Notes: generated by a model not told the origin, from the sequence alone. 64,000 bases of DNA from Thiofilum sp. (GCF_016711335.1 NZ_JADJTF010000001.1:3472001-3536000), one strand, 5' to 3'. Shown: positions 18,348 to 28,500, counted from the first letter of the stretch. Translations and numbers: made by a program.

Positions 18348-19367
18348 TTAATGGAATTGAGTCAAGAAGCGCACATCATTATCGAACATGACGCGCAAAT
18401 CATTAATCTGGTAGCGCAGCATGGCTAAGCGCTCTACTCCCATACCAAAAGCAAATCCGGTATAGGTTTCACTATCAACCCCGACATTTTTTAATACATT
18501 GGGGTGTACCATGCCGCAGCCCATGACTTCTAACCATCCGGTATGTTTACACACACGACAGCCCTTACCTTGGCAATGCACACAAGTAATATCGGTTTCA
18601 GCCGAAGGCTCAGTGAAGGGGAAGAAGCTCGCACGGAAGCGCGTTTCTAAGTCATCGACCTCAAAGAATTCACGGAAGAAGGTTTTTAAAATCCCTTTTA
18701 AATCCGCAAAAGTAATATCGGTATCCACCATTAAGCCTTCCATTTGATGGAACATCGGGCTATGGGTCATATCCGAGTCACAACGGTACACGCGCCCTGC
18801 GGCAATAACGCGCACCGGAGGCTGGTGGTTCATCAAATGGCGAATCTGTACCGAGGAGGTATGAGTACGCAGTAATAAACCATTTTGTAAATAAAAAGTA
18901 TCGTGCATCGCGCGTGCTGGATGCGTTTCGGGAATATTGAGCGCGGTAAAGTTATGAAAATCATCCTCGATTTCAGGTCCTTGCGCCATTTGAAAGCCCA
19001 ATTGCCCAAAAATCTCACTCATGCGTTGGATGGTTAGCGTAACCGGATGCAAGCCCCCTTGCTGCATACCTCGACCGGGTAGAGTCACATCAACCGCTTC
19101 AGCCTCTAAGCGTGCATTTAACGCTTCTGTTTGCAGCACTGCGCGTCTTGCATCGAGTGCCTCAATCAGAGTCTGTTTGACATTGTTGATTTCTTGACCC
19201 GCTGCTTTGCGCTCTTCAGGCGATAATTTTCCCAACTGTTTCAGTTGCTCAGTTAATAAGCCACTTTTACCCAGATATTGCACGCGGACTTGATCGAGTG
19301 CGGCGAGACTGGCAGCTTGGGAGAGTTGCTCATGTGCCTGCCCCATGAGTTCCAGCAAACTTTGCAC
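18348..19367 (-). CDS. pheS: Phenylalanyl-tRNA synthetase alpha subunit
   Basis: Catalytic alpha chain, 339 residues from the chosen GTG. It has an N-terminal coiled-coil that grips tRNA (residues about 1-85), then the class II core with motif 2 (VRVIAAGRVYRCDSDMTHSPMFHQMEG) and motif 3 (FAFGMGVERLAMLRYQI). The open frame reaches 19415, but that extension runs into the terminator hairpin at 19393-19425. The GTG at 19365-19367 has AAGGGA six bases upstream and aligns with the usual PheS N-terminus, so it is preferred. Confidence 0.95.
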   Translation of the reverse strand: MQSLLELMGQAHEQLSQAASLAALDQVRVQYLGKSGLLTEQLKQLGKLSPEERKAAGQEINNVKQTLIEALDARRAVLQTEALNARLEAEAVDVTLPGRGMQQGGLHPVTLTIQRMSEIFGQLGFQMAQGPEIEDDFHNFTALNIPETHPARAMHDTFYLQNGLLLRTHTSSVQIRHLMNHQPPVRVIAAGRVYRCDSDMTHSPMFHQMEGLMVDTDITFADLKGILKTFFREFFEVDDLETRFRASFFPFTEPSAETDITCVHCQGKGCRVCKHTGWLEVMGCGMVHPNVLKNVGVDSETYTGFAFGMGVERLAMLRYQINDLRVMFDNDVRFLTQFH

Positions 19368-19392
19368 GATAATTCCCTTATAGTTTGAAAAC

Positions 19393-19425
19393 AAAAAGCG
19401 GGAAAGGCTCTGCACCCTTCCCGCT
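19393..19425 (-). terminator. Rho-independent terminator/attenuator between rplT and pheS
   Basis: Reading the minus strand, AGCGGGAAGGG pairs with CTTTCCCGCT across an 8-nt loop and is followed by TTTTTGTTTT. This is a strong intrinsic terminator 31 nt after rplT and 26 nt before pheS. It may end the thrS-infC-rpmI-rplT transcript or act as a pheST attenuator; no convincing leader peptide upstream of the stem was found. Confidence 0.85.
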
Positions 19426-19455
19426 CAAGACTTTCACTTGTCAATTAGCAAAAGA

Positions 19456-19815
19456 TTAAGCAGCCAAGGCAGCCTTTGCTTTTTCCGCTAATTGTCCAAA
19501 TGCAGCAATGTCATGTACAGCTAAATCAGCCATCACTTTACGGTCTACTTTGATGCCTGCTTTATTTAAGCCATTGATGAAACGGCTATAAGACAGATCA
19601 TACAACCGCGCAGCCGCATTAATACGTACAATCCATAAAGCACGGAATTGACGTTTTTTCTGACGACGGTCACGGTAAGCATATTGACCCGCTTTGATTA
19701 CCGCTTGATGAGCGGAGCGGTAAGAACGGCTACGGTTACCATAATAACCTTTAGCCTTTTTCATAATTTTCTTGTGACGGGCTCCAGCCTGTACACCACG
19801 TTTAACTCTTGCCAT
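19456..19815 (-). CDS. rplT: 50S ribosomal protein L20
   Basis: L20, 119 residues, an early-assembly 23S rRNA-binding protein. The basic N-terminal tail (ARVKRGVQAGARHKK, then GYYGNRSRSYRSA) and the globular C-terminal half (WIVRINAAARLYDLSYSRFINGL) match the family over its full length. It follows rpmI by 14 nt. In other gammaproteobacteria L20 represses translation of its own operon by binding the rpmI leader; that control is plausible here but not demonstrated from sequence. Confidence 0.98.
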   Translation of the reverse strand: MARVKRGVQAGARHKKIMKKAKGYYGNRSRSYRSAHQAVIKAGQYAYRDRRQKKRQFRALWIVRINAAARLYDLSYSRFINGLNKAGIKVDRKVMADLAVHDIAAFGQLAEKAKAALAA

Positions 19816-19829
19816 TTCTCAGATACTCC

Positions 19830-20030
19830 CTAAGCGTAAGGTAATAAGCGGTCAACCATTTTTTGATCGGATTCGTGTACACGATCCACACCAACTCGTA
19901 ATTGACGTTTACGCTTAGTAGACTTTTTAGTCAGGATATGGCGCATATGAGACTGTTTACGTTTAAACGTGCCATTAGCTGATTTGCGGAAACGCTTGGA
20001 CGCCCCGCTGTGCGATTTCATCTTAGGCAT
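19830..20030 (-). CDS. rpmI: 50S ribosomal protein L35
   Basis: L35, 66 residues, small basic ribosomal protein. It begins MPKMKSHSGASKRFRKSANG and carries KRKQSHMRHILTKKSTKRKRQLR, typical for the family. It sits between infC and rplT. The 70-nt gap to infC contains a short inverted repeat (CATTCTG/CAGAATG), possibly part of the L20-responsive leader known from enterobacteria. Confidence 0.97.
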   Translation of the reverse strand: MPKMKSHSGASKRFRKSANGTFKRKQSHMRHILTKKSTKRKRQLRVGVDRVHESDQKMVDRLLPYA

Positions 20031-20100
20031 CTTTGACTCCTAATAAGAGGATTAACAACATTCTGCGAGAGTGCCTAACCTCAACAGAATGACAACCGAT

Positions 20101-20685
20101 TTAGGTAGGGTTAGTAGTAGCCGCAGGCGCATTAGACGCGTTTGACTGATTACTAGCCCCCCCTCCTTGTGATTTTTTCTTCGGTGCTAGCACCATGACC
20201 ATTTGACGGCCTTCCAGCTTAGGAAATTGCTCGACTACACCATACTCAACCAAGTCCGCCTCAATACGCTTAAGGACTTGCATTCCTATATCACGGTGCG
20301 CCATTTCACGCCCACGGAAACGTAAGGTCACTTTAGTTTTGTCACCCTCTTCAAGGAATTCCATTAGCTTACGTAGCTTAATTTGATAATCCCCGTCATC
20401 CGTTCCCGGACGCAATTTGATTTCCTTGACTTGGACTTGCTTTTGCTTTTTACGAGCAACGCTAGCTTTCTTACTTTCATCGAAGCGGAATTTGCCGTAA
20501 TCCATGATCCGACAAACCGGCGGTTTGGCATTGGGCACAATTTCCACCAGATCTAATTCCGCTTCATAAGCCATAGCCAACGCATCACGCGTGGATACGA
20601 CGCCTTTGTTTTCACCGTCCGCATCAATTAAACGAATTTTCGGGATATTAATATCACCGTTTATGCGGTGTTCTTTTTCGGCAAT
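20101..20685 (-). CDS. infC: Translation initiation factor IF-3, with AUU start codon
   Basis: IF-3, 194 residues, prevents premature subunit joining and checks start codons. The first in-frame ATG (at 20580) would remove 35 conserved residues. Upstream the frame continues as IAEKEHRINGDINIPKIRLI, the family's true N-terminus, beginning with ATT at 20683-20685. A GGAGG sits 11 nt before it, inside the end of thrS, whose stop is 6 nt upstream. The rare AUU start is the known basis of IF-3 autoregulation. The two domains (to about residue 95 and from about 100) are intact; the C-terminus has an extra Gly/Ser/Asn/Ala-rich tail of about 25 residues. Confidence 0.95.
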   Translation of the reverse strand: MAEKEHRINGDINIPKIRLIDADGENKGVVSTRDALAMAYEAELDLVEIVPNAKPPVCRIMDYGKFRFDESKKASVARKKQKQVQVKEIKLRPGTDDGDYQIKLRKLMEFLEEGDKTKVTLRFRGREMAHRDIGMQVLKRIEADLVEYGVVEQFPKLEGRQMVMVLAPKKKSQGGGASNQSNASNAPAATTNPT

Positions 20686-20691
20686 TATGGG

Positions 20692-22620
20692 TTAGTCCTC
20701 CAATAATGATAAAGTGCGACTATTAATTTGTTGGGTGAGACGCTGAGTCATATCAGCGATAGCTAACGATCCTAACTCTTCACCACTACGTGTGCGCACT
20801 GAGACAGTATTTGTTTCAACCTCGCGGTCGCCAACTACCAGCAAATAGGGTATACGCTGCATAGTCCGTTCGCGGATTTTAAAGCCAATCTTTTCATTTC
20901 TCAAGTCAGCAATGACGCGAATACCTGCATTACGTAATTGATCTACGACACTTTGCACATAATCCGCCTGACTATCGGTAATATTCATCACTACAGCCTG
21001 CACTGGACTGAGCCAAACGGGGAATTTACCTTCGTAGTGTTCAATTAAAATACCCACAAAGCGCTCTAATGATCCAAACAACGCTCGATGCAGCATTACC
21101 GGACGTTGACGCGAATTATCCTCAGCAATGTAGGCTAAATCAAAACGCTCCGGTAAATTCATATCGACTTGTAACGTACCGCATTGCCAATCGCGTCCAA
21201 TCGCATCGCGTAATACAAACTCTAATTTAGGACCATAAAATGCACCTTCACCGGGGAATAAGGTATAAGGCATGCCTAAATTATTCAGCGCACTAGCGAG
21301 TGCACCTTCTAATTTATCCCAAATCTCATCCGAACCAATACGATTTGCGGGGCGAGTCGAGAGTTTAATAATGACATTATCAAAGCCAAATTCGCGGTAA
21401 ATATCGAGTACTAAGCCTACGACCTTTTTGCACTCGTCTTCCATTTGGCTTTCAGTGCAGAAAATATGCGCATCATCCTGTGTGAAATGGCGCACCCGCA
21501 TTAAGCCATGTAATGCACCGGAAGGCTCATAGCGATGAACTTTACCAAATTCCGCCATGCGCAAAGGTAATTCACGATAGCTTTTTAAACCCTGTCCAAA
21601 CATCAGCATACCGCCCGGACAGTTCATAGGCTTGAGCGCAAATACACGCTCATCCTCGGTTTGCGTAATGAACATATTTTCGCGGTAATTAAACCAGTGA
21701 CCAGACGTTTCCCACAGGGCGCGATCCATCACATCAGGGGTATTAATCTCGACATAGCCCGCCTGCTCTTGGCGCTTACGCATATAGCTGATTAAGTTTT
21801 GGAATAAAGTCCAACCTTTAGGATGCCAAAAGACTGAACCAGGCGCATTTTCATCAAAATGGAATAAATCTAGTTGGCGACCAAGTTTACGATGATCACG
21901 TTTTTCCGCTTCCTCCAACATATGGAGATAGTCATTTAGCTCTTTTTTATCGCCCCATGCCGTACCGTAAATGCGTTGCAACATGGCATTTTTAGAGTCA
22001 CCGCGCCAATACGCTCCCGCCACCTTCATTAATTTAAAGGCTTGGATTTTGCCAGTACTGGGTACATGTGGACCGCGACATAGATCAATGAAATCGCCTT
22101 GTTTATACAGTGATAGCGTCTCGCCTGCTGGAATATCGCGGATAATTTCCGCTTTATAGTGCTCACCCATCTGTTCAAAGAACTGGATAGCTTCATCACG
22201 CGGCATAGTGCTACGTTCTACCGGTAGATTTTGGCGCACAATGTCTTGCATGCGTTTTTCAATCGCGGCTAAATCTTCCGGTGTGAAAGGATGTGAAGTC
22301 GCAAAGTCATAGTAAAAGCCCTTATCAATCACAGGGCCAATAGTCACTTGCACTTCAGGGAATAATTGCTTGACCGCTTGCGCCATTAAATGCGCGGTGG
22401 AATGACGTATTACCTCAACCCCTTCAGGGTCTTTGGCGGTAATGATGCTTAATTGAGTGTCTTGATCAACGACGTAAGAGGTGTCAACTAATTGACCATT
22501 CACTTTTGCAGCTAAAGCAGCTTTACCTAAACTAGGGGCAATGCTACTGGCAATGGCTTGAACGGAAAGGGGTTGATCGAAGTGGCGTTGATTGCCATCG
22601 GGTAGAGTAATGACAGGCAT
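20692..22620 (-). CDS. thrS: Threonyl-tRNA synthetase
   Basis: The 642-residue class II synthetase that charges tRNA-Thr. Domains in order: N-terminal TGS domain (residues 1-62, MPVITLPDGNQRHFDQPLS), the editing SAD domain with HSTAHLMAQAVKQLFP near residue 73 (HxxxH zinc/editing site) and DLCRGPHVPSTG near 180, the catalytic core with motif 2 MAEFGKVHRYEPSGALHGLMRVRHF, and a C-terminal anticodon-binding domain. Full length. It is the first gene of the translation operon. A transcriptional or translational operator may lie in the 22621-22938 gap but cannot be recognised with confidence. Confidence 0.97.
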   Translation of the reverse strand: MPVITLPDGNQRHFDQPLSVQAIASSIAPSLGKAALAAKVNGQLVDTSYVVDQDTQLSIITAKDPEGVEVIRHSTAHLMAQAVKQLFPEVQVTIGPVIDKGFYYDFATSHPFTPEDLAAIEKRMQDIVRQNLPVERSTMPRDEAIQFFEQMGEHYKAEIIRDIPAGETLSLYKQGDFIDLCRGPHVPSTGKIQAFKLMKVAGAYWRGDSKNAMLQRIYGTAWGDKKELNDYLHMLEEAEKRDHRKLGRQLDLFHFDENAPGSVFWHPKGWTLFQNLISYMRKRQEQAGYVEINTPDVMDRALWETSGHWFNYRENMFITQTEDERVFALKPMNCPGGMLMFGQGLKSYRELPLRMAEFGKVHRYEPSGALHGLMRVRHFTQDDAHIFCTESQMEDECKKVVGLVLDIYREFGFDNVIIKLSTRPANRIGSDEIWDKLEGALASALNNLGMPYTLFPGEGAFYGPKLEFVLRDAIGRDWQCGTLQVDMNLPERFDLAYIAEDNSRQRPVMLHRALFGSLERFVGILIEHYEGKFPVWLSPVQAVVMNITDSQADYVQSVVDQLRNAGIRVIADLRNEKIGFKIRERTMQRIPYLLVVGDREVETNTVSVRTRSGEELGSLAIADMTQRLTQQINSRTLSLLED

Positions 22621-22938
22621 TTATTATGCTCCAGTGGTGATCCATACGACAGATCACATAGTTTGTAAAGGGCGCATCATAGAGGGATTTGCAGGTAAAA
22701 GCAAAAAGTACTCAGGATCAGATTAGTTAAAAAGCTGCTACCCACCGATAACTGGCTTAACTTATATCAGGTTAAACGCTTTAAATTACAGGAAACTTAA
22801 AGGTCACTATGATTCCTCTTCAAATAACCGCATAACAAACCGTATAGAAACCAGAGCAAAAACTACAGCTAATAAAACTCTATAATTCAGTAGGTACTTA
22901 CCCCATTATAGGTAAGTACTCCCTAATCAAGATAAAAC
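22621..22938. other. Intergenic region between PCuAC gene and thrS
   Basis: No convincing gene. It should hold the thrS promoter on the minus strand. The only clear structure is the short inverted repeat listed at 22894-22919 next to the copper-chaperone gene. Confidence 0.5.
22894..22919. repeat. Inverted repeat downstream of the copper-chaperone gene
   Basis: GTACTTACC and GGTAAGTAC form a perfect 9-bp inverted repeat with an 8-nt loop, 19 nt beyond the end of the PCuAC gene. It could form a hairpin in the 3' end of that transcript, but no T-tract follows, so it is not a canonical terminator. Confidence 0.5.
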
Positions 22939-23445
22939 TTAGTGCATATGTGCGCTATGCCCCATACCATTCATTCCCGCAGGCTTAGCCACCTCTTGAA
23001 TCGGTACTTCAAACTTCATTTGGCTATTATCATCAAACGTCAATGTGACTGAGGTTTTCTCGCCCACCTTCATATCCTGCTTAAGCCCAATCAACATCAC
23101 ATGCAAACTACCGGGCTTTAATACCGTTTGCCCCAAGGCGGGAATATCCATCTTAGGCACTTGGCGCATTTCCATCACCCCATTGTTATTCAAAGTAGTA
23201 TGTAACTCAGTTACCTTAGAGGCTGGGCTACTCGCCGCTTTGATACTAAAAGGTGTTTTAGACGGATTGACTAAGGTCATGAAAATAGCACTATTCATCT
23301 GTCCCGGAGGCACAGCACGCGCATAGGGGCTATAAACCTTAATCGTGTTAGCCGCTACGGGCTTAGCTGCTGTTTCAGCCTGTACCGCACTTAAAGTCAT
23401 ACCCCACACACCCAGTACCGCTAAACTGGCTAATACTTTATTCAT
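22939..23445 (-). CDS. Periplasmic copper chaperone PCu(A)C family protein
   Basis: A 168-residue exported protein with a signal peptide (residues 1-23, ending VQA) and the PCu(A)C fold. The Cu(I) ligand pattern H...M...H-x-M is visible as ELHTTLNNNGVMEMRQVPKM followed by GSLHVMLIGLKQ. The Met/His-rich tail MNGMGHSAHMH adds possible copper ligands. Such proteins deliver copper to the Cu(A) or Cu(B) centres of cytochrome oxidase. It stands alone, with no Sco gene next to it. Confidence 0.88.
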   Translation of the reverse strand: MNKVLASLAVLGVWGMTLSAVQAETAAKPVAANTIKVYSPYARAVPPGQMNSAIFMTLVNPSKTPFSIKAASSPASKVTELHTTLNNNGVMEMRQVPKMDIPALGQTVLKPGSLHVMLIGLKQDMKVGEKTSVTLTFDDNSQMKFEVPIQEVAKPAGMNGMGHSAHMH

Positions 23446-23691
23446 GACTCATAACTCCTCAATTTATTGATTACTTTAAATTACCAGACAGAGCAAAATT
23501 CATTCCAATATACAAATGATAAACAAATCAAATGACTGGCAGCTTTATTCATTCCTAGCCATTGCTAGATTGTGTTAAAAAACACAAAAACGGGGCATTT
23601 CACACACTCACCGCTTTAAACTATAAGCCATGCCTAACACGCCACAATCCCTACCGTGCTATAATGCCTCCAGCTCTTTTTGGAGATCGTC

Positions 23692-25482
23692 ATGCTTAAA
23701 CTACCCTACGGTATCAGCAATTTTCACACTGTTCGCAACGAAGGTTACTACTACATTGACCGTACCGCTTGTTTGCCGGTGCTAGAATCGTCCGGTAAGC
23801 AGTTGGTGTTTTTGCGTCCGCGTCGCTTTGGTAAATCCTTGTTCTTGTCGATGCTAGCTTATTATTACGATATTCACCAAGCTGAGCAGTTTAAAGGCTT
23901 ATTCGGTAATCTCGCCATCGGTTCACAGCCCAGCGCTGAACACAATCAGTATTTAATCTTGCGCTGGGATTTTTCCAAAGTGTCAGGACAAGGCACGATT
24001 ACCGAAATTAAGCACAGTTTATTTAGCCACTTAAATATTAGTATTGAAGGTTTTGCCGCTAAGTATCAGGCTGAACTCAAAAAACCTATTGTTATTAATT
24101 CAGAGGATGCGATTGCCTCCTTTCAATCCTTATGTAGTGCTTTGAGTTTTGGCGAGCGCAAACTGTATTTACTCATCGACGAATACGATAATTTTGCTAA
24201 TGAAGTATTGATTCACCAAAACGATGGACAACAGCGCTATAAAGATTTATTGGCGGGCGAAGGTATTGTCAAAACGCTGTTTAAAGTGATTAAGGCCAGT
24301 GCCGCAGAAGGGGCAATTGCACGAGTGTTTATCACGGGCGTGTCGCCCGTCGTGCTAGCAGACATGACCAGTGGTTATAATGTAGCAACCAGTATTTATT
24401 TGAATGAAGAATTCAATCAATTGTGTGGCATCACAGAAGTTGAGCTAAGCCAATTGGTGCAACAAGTAGCACAAGAGTCTTGCACTGAACAAACTGATTA
24501 CCAAGCGCTGCTAACCACTATGCGTGAATACTATAATGGCTATCGCTTCTGCTACGACCTCAATTACCCCACCATTTACAATCCAACCTTGTGTTTTTAC
24601 TTCCTGCAATATTACCAACGCCGTTGCCAAGCGCCGTTTGAAATGCTCGATGGCAATTTGGCAATGGATGCTGGGCGCATTCGCTATATGGCGAAATTAC
24701 CTGCTGGTGCTCAGGTCATCGAACAGATTTTGGATGATGAAAACCCAGTCACCGTGAAACACCTTGCTACGCAATTTGGCGTGGAGCAATTGAACGAGCT
24801 GCGTACTAATCCTGATTATATTGCTTCGCTGATGTACTTTTTTGGTGTACTTACGATTGTCGATATTCAAGGTTTGAACAAGTTGGTGTTGAAAGCCCCT
24901 AATTTAGTGACCAAAGCGCTGTATGTGGAAGAATTTAAGCGGCATTTGTTCCCCGAATCCCGCGAACGCCAACGTTTGCAATCCTTGGTGGAGGACTTCT
25001 ATCAAAGCGGTGAACTAGAGCCTTTAGCGGATTATTTAGAGCAAACCACGCTTAGCACCTTAAGCAATCGTGATTATCAATGGAGTAATGAGCTGACGAT
25101 TAAAATGGCGTTTCTCACCCCGCTGTTTGATGACAGTTATTATATTATTGATTCGGAAGCCACGGTGCGGCGGCGCTATAGTGATTTGGTGATGATTATT
25201 CGCCCTAGCTTGCGTGAGACACTGCCAACTTTGCGCGACTTGGTGCTGGAGTTTAAATACCTGAAGCTGAGTGAGGTGGGTATGAGCGGCACTCAAGTGC
25301 GTGAATCTTCGCGGGAAGCTTTGTTGCAATTGCCTGCTGTGCAAACGCAGTTGCAAGCCGCATTGGAGCAGCTAGAAGATTATCAAACCACGCTGGTGCA
25401 GCGTTATCAGCAACCCGAACGCTTGGTATGTTTGGCAGTGGTCGCGGTAGGCTTTGAACGGGTGGTGTGGCAGCGGTTGTAA
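23692..25482 (+). CDS. AAA-ATPase-like / PD-(D/E)XK nuclease family protein
   Basis: A 596-residue protein of the AAA-ATPase-like (PF09820-type) plus PDDEXK_9 (PF08011-type) architecture. The N-terminus LPYGISNFHTVRNEGYYYIDRT and the P-loop-like FLRPRRFGKSLFLSML near residues 40-55 are diagnostic, as is YLLIDEYDNFANE near 160-172. At the C-terminus DLVLEFKYLKL carries the (D)-ExK half of a PD-(D/E)XK core, with the preceding Asp in YSDLVMIIRP. The function of this widespread, often multi-copy family is unknown; phage defence or mobile-element association is suspected. An upstream TTG is possible, but ATG at 23692 has TGGAG six bases before it. Confidence 0.83.
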   Translation: MLKLPYGISNFHTVRNEGYYYIDRTACLPVLESSGKQLVFLRPRRFGKSLFLSMLAYYYDIHQAEQFKGLFGNLAIGSQPSAEHNQYLILRWDFSKVSGQGTITEIKHSLFSHLNISIEGFAAKYQAELKKPIVINSEDAIASFQSLCSALSFGERKLYLLIDEYDNFANEVLIHQNDGQQRYKDLLAGEGIVKTLFKVIKASAAEGAIARVFITGVSPVVLADMTSGYNVATSIYLNEEFNQLCGITEVELSQLVQQVAQESCTEQTDYQALLTTMREYYNGYRFCYDLNYPTIYNPTLCFYFLQYYQRRCQAPFEMLDGNLAMDAGRIRYMAKLPAGAQVIEQILDDENPVTVKHLATQFGVEQLNELRTNPDYIASLMYFFGVLTIVDIQGLNKLVLKAPNLVTKALYVEEFKRHLFPESRERQRLQSLVEDFYQSGELEPLADYLEQTTLSTLSNRDYQWSNELTIKMAFLTPLFDDSYYIIDSEATVRRRYSDLVMIIRPSLRETLPTLRDLVLEFKYLKLSEVGMSGTQVRESSREALLQLPAVQTQLQAALEQLEDYQTTLVQRYQQPERLVCLAVVAVGFERVVWQRL

Positions 25483-25510
25483 GTAGATTTACCTTAGGCG
25501 CTAAGCCTGC

Positions 25511-28500
25511 TTACTCACGACTGATTTGCAACAGCGCTTCCCAGCCAGCCAAACCACCTGCTAAGCCTATTTGTGGCGCAAGTGATTCTAGTGCTGCCAG
25601 TGCCTGAGCATGACCAATTTCTTTGGAAACCGCATAAGCTGCTACCCAAGTAGCTACAGCTTGCTGTATTTCCTGATTTTGCGCTTGAATGTGTCCCATA
25701 TTGATCAAAGTGGCGCACAAACCATATTTATCCCCAATTTCCTGTCTTATAGCGAGCGACTGTTGCAGGTAGCGCAGCGCCGTGTCGTAGTCGCCGCGTG
25801 CTCGAAATATCTGAGAGATATTGTTCAGGGTCGCACCTTCCCCCGATTTATCCCCAATTTCCTGTTGAATAGCGAGCGCCTGTTGCAGGTAGCGCAGCGC
25901 CGTGTCGTAGTCGCCGCGTGCTCGAAATATCTGAGAGATATTGTTCAGGGTCGCACCTTCCCCCGATTTATCCCCAATTTCCTGTCTTATAGCGAGCGCC
26001 TGTTGCAGGTAGCGCAGCGCCGTGTCGTAGTCGCCGCGTGCATGAGCTGCCGTAGCGATATTGTTCAGGGTCGCACCTTCGCCCGATTTATCCCCAATTT
26101 CCTGTTGAATAGCGAGCGACTGTTGCAGGTAGCGCAGCGCCGTGTCGTAGTCGCCGCGTGCAGCATAGATCTGAGAGATATTGTTGAGTGTTTTGCCTTC
26201 GCCCGATTTATCCCCAATTTCCTGTGTTATAGCGAGCGCCTGTTGCAGGTAGCGCAGCGCCGTGTCGTAGTCGCCGCGTGCATCATAGATCTGAGAGATA
26301 TTGTTGAGTGTTGTGCCTTCCCCCGATTTATCACCAATTTCCTGTCTTATAGCGAGCGACTGTTGTAGGTAGCGCAGCGCCGTGGAAAAATTGCCTGTAT
26401 GGAGGTATTGTATGCCAATTTGATTCTGCGTTTGTGCCAGTATTTTGGGTGGGTGGGATAACGCAAGGGACGGCTCCAGATAATCCTTGATCAAGGTGCG
26501 ATAAAGCCCGGCACGATTTAACACACCCGTAATACGCTTAAGCAATAGTGCCTGTGCCTTCTCCACCTCGCCACTGGCTAATAACACCTCATGCACCCGC
26601 AGTGCCAAATCAAGCCGTGGCCGCGCCTCCAACAAATCATCATGCAAATACAAAGCCGCTGTTTTCAGCGTATTCGCCGCCACCTGCGCACCCTGTTGTT
26701 CCAAATAATCCCGCAGTAGCGGCGCAAGCTGATAATCGGTGTCGGTAAATTCCCGATTATCGATGCGCTCCACCAAAGACACCGCCACCAGATTATTCAG
26801 ATAATCCACATGCTCCGCCCGCTCTGCTAAGGCGGGTTCAACCCACAAGGCCAGCACCGAAACCCCTTTCATCGGCACCGCCACGGGATAAGCCATTAAA
26901 CGCCGCAATAATTCCCGTTCAGCTTCACTGCGTTGTGCCAAGACCCTAGCTAAAGCCATATCGGTCTGACTTTCCCCTTTCGCTTGATCCAGTGCAGTTA
27001 AAAAAGTGCTTTCCTCACTGAGTGACATGCCCTGTGATGCCTTCACAAAAAACTCAAAGGCACGGAAATTACCGCCTAAGACCTCATACACTTCACGGCT
27101 ACGCTGATGAGCAGACAACTCGCTCAACAATCCACGCTGCCGCGCAAAAGCAATAAAATCACTAAACGCGGGCTTCTCCAACGCATGATGCGCCGCTTGA
27201 TCCCAATCCGGCAGACACCAACGCGAGGTAAGGATTAAACGTAGACCCTGTTGGCTTAGCCCTTTAGCTATATTTAACCACCCTGCTAGGGTTTTATCCG
27301 TCAAGGCTCGACTTTGTGGGTCTTGCACCGATTCCAGATTATCCAAAAACAATACCAGCTTGCCTTGATATTGCATTAATAAACACTGCAACAAAAATTG
27401 TGCCTGTTGCTGTTCATTTAAGCGCGGCTTTTGTGCATCATACTTAGGACTGATTTCAGGAGCTAAACTCAGCTCCATCCCTCGCACAAACTCCGTCCAT
27501 TCATTGCCAGCGCGCGCTGAATAGGCAAATACCTCAAACCCTGCTTGTTTCAAGCTATCGCACAATTTACCCGCTAATGCGGTTTTACCCATCCCCCCCG
27601 CCGCACTCAACAATAATTGTTTTTGTGTGCCATCCAATAGCGGTTGTAGCAGTTGATACAGTTCTTTTTTGCGCCCTAAAAACTGCTGCGGCAAGCTAAT
27701 CGCCTCCAAGGAGCGATTAAAATTCAGCGTGAAGGACTTAGGCTGTGGCGTAAATGACCAGTTAACTAAGGGCTGGGAAATAGTATGGCTAATCAAAATC
27801 GGCAAACACCATTGCTGCTGAATAATCGCCGTGCGCACTGGATTTGACTGTTGCTCACGCGAGACATAGCCAATGGTATGACTTTTAATAGCCGCCCGCG
27901 CCGCCTGTAGCGCCACCCCTAAGGGTTGTTTAGCCGCAATCCGCTGCAAAAAGGTTGTGGCAAATTCCAAACCCGCATTATCCAAAATCGACTCACGCAT
28001 CCCGATCACATGTGGAATACCTTTTTGCGCCAAGCGAATGGTCAGACCATTATTCAGATCACGCGGATCAGACTTGCCACTTTCACAAGCCGACAACACC
28101 AGCGCCTGTACTTGGGTATTGTTAAAACAGTTGACCAACTCATCCTCGGACACCTCCAAACTATTGGCATGTGAGTCTTCAAATAAAAACCGCCCCTGAT
28201 ACGTATTATCCAGCGTATTGTGATGCAAGTTGCCATGCCCACTGAGGTACACCAAATGCGGCTGATGCTGTTGAAGAGCAGCTTTAAAACTCTCAAAACG
28301 CCCATCATCCGGCGCAATCAGTTGCACCAAACCCTGATCCTCCAGCGGAGCAATCGCTTGTAAGATATTAGCTTTCTCGTCCTCCACCTGTAAGCGTCCT
28401 CGCTCACCTCCATCCATAGGCATCGCGGCAAATAATAAAATCCGTAAAGGAGTGGTTTCGACGGCTGGCAAACGCGGGGCGGGCTGCATCGGGATACGCC

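Noticed and set aside
19378..19437. A 19-codon GTG-started leader peptide (three Phe codons) before pheS, like pheM
   Set aside because: The Phe codons lie inside the 3' arm and U-tract of the terminator itself, so ribosome stalling there could not control the hairpin; it looks like a by-product of the T-rich sequence.
25610..26368. 252-codon plus-strand open frame with striking repeats opposite the TPR gene
   Set aside because: It is the antisense shadow of the tandem TPR-coding units; the repeated sequence keeps the frame open and it lacks a plausible function or ribosome site.
25728..26384. CRISPR-like array
   Set aside because: The 120-bp period has no short repeats with unique spacers; it encodes TPRs in one open frame.
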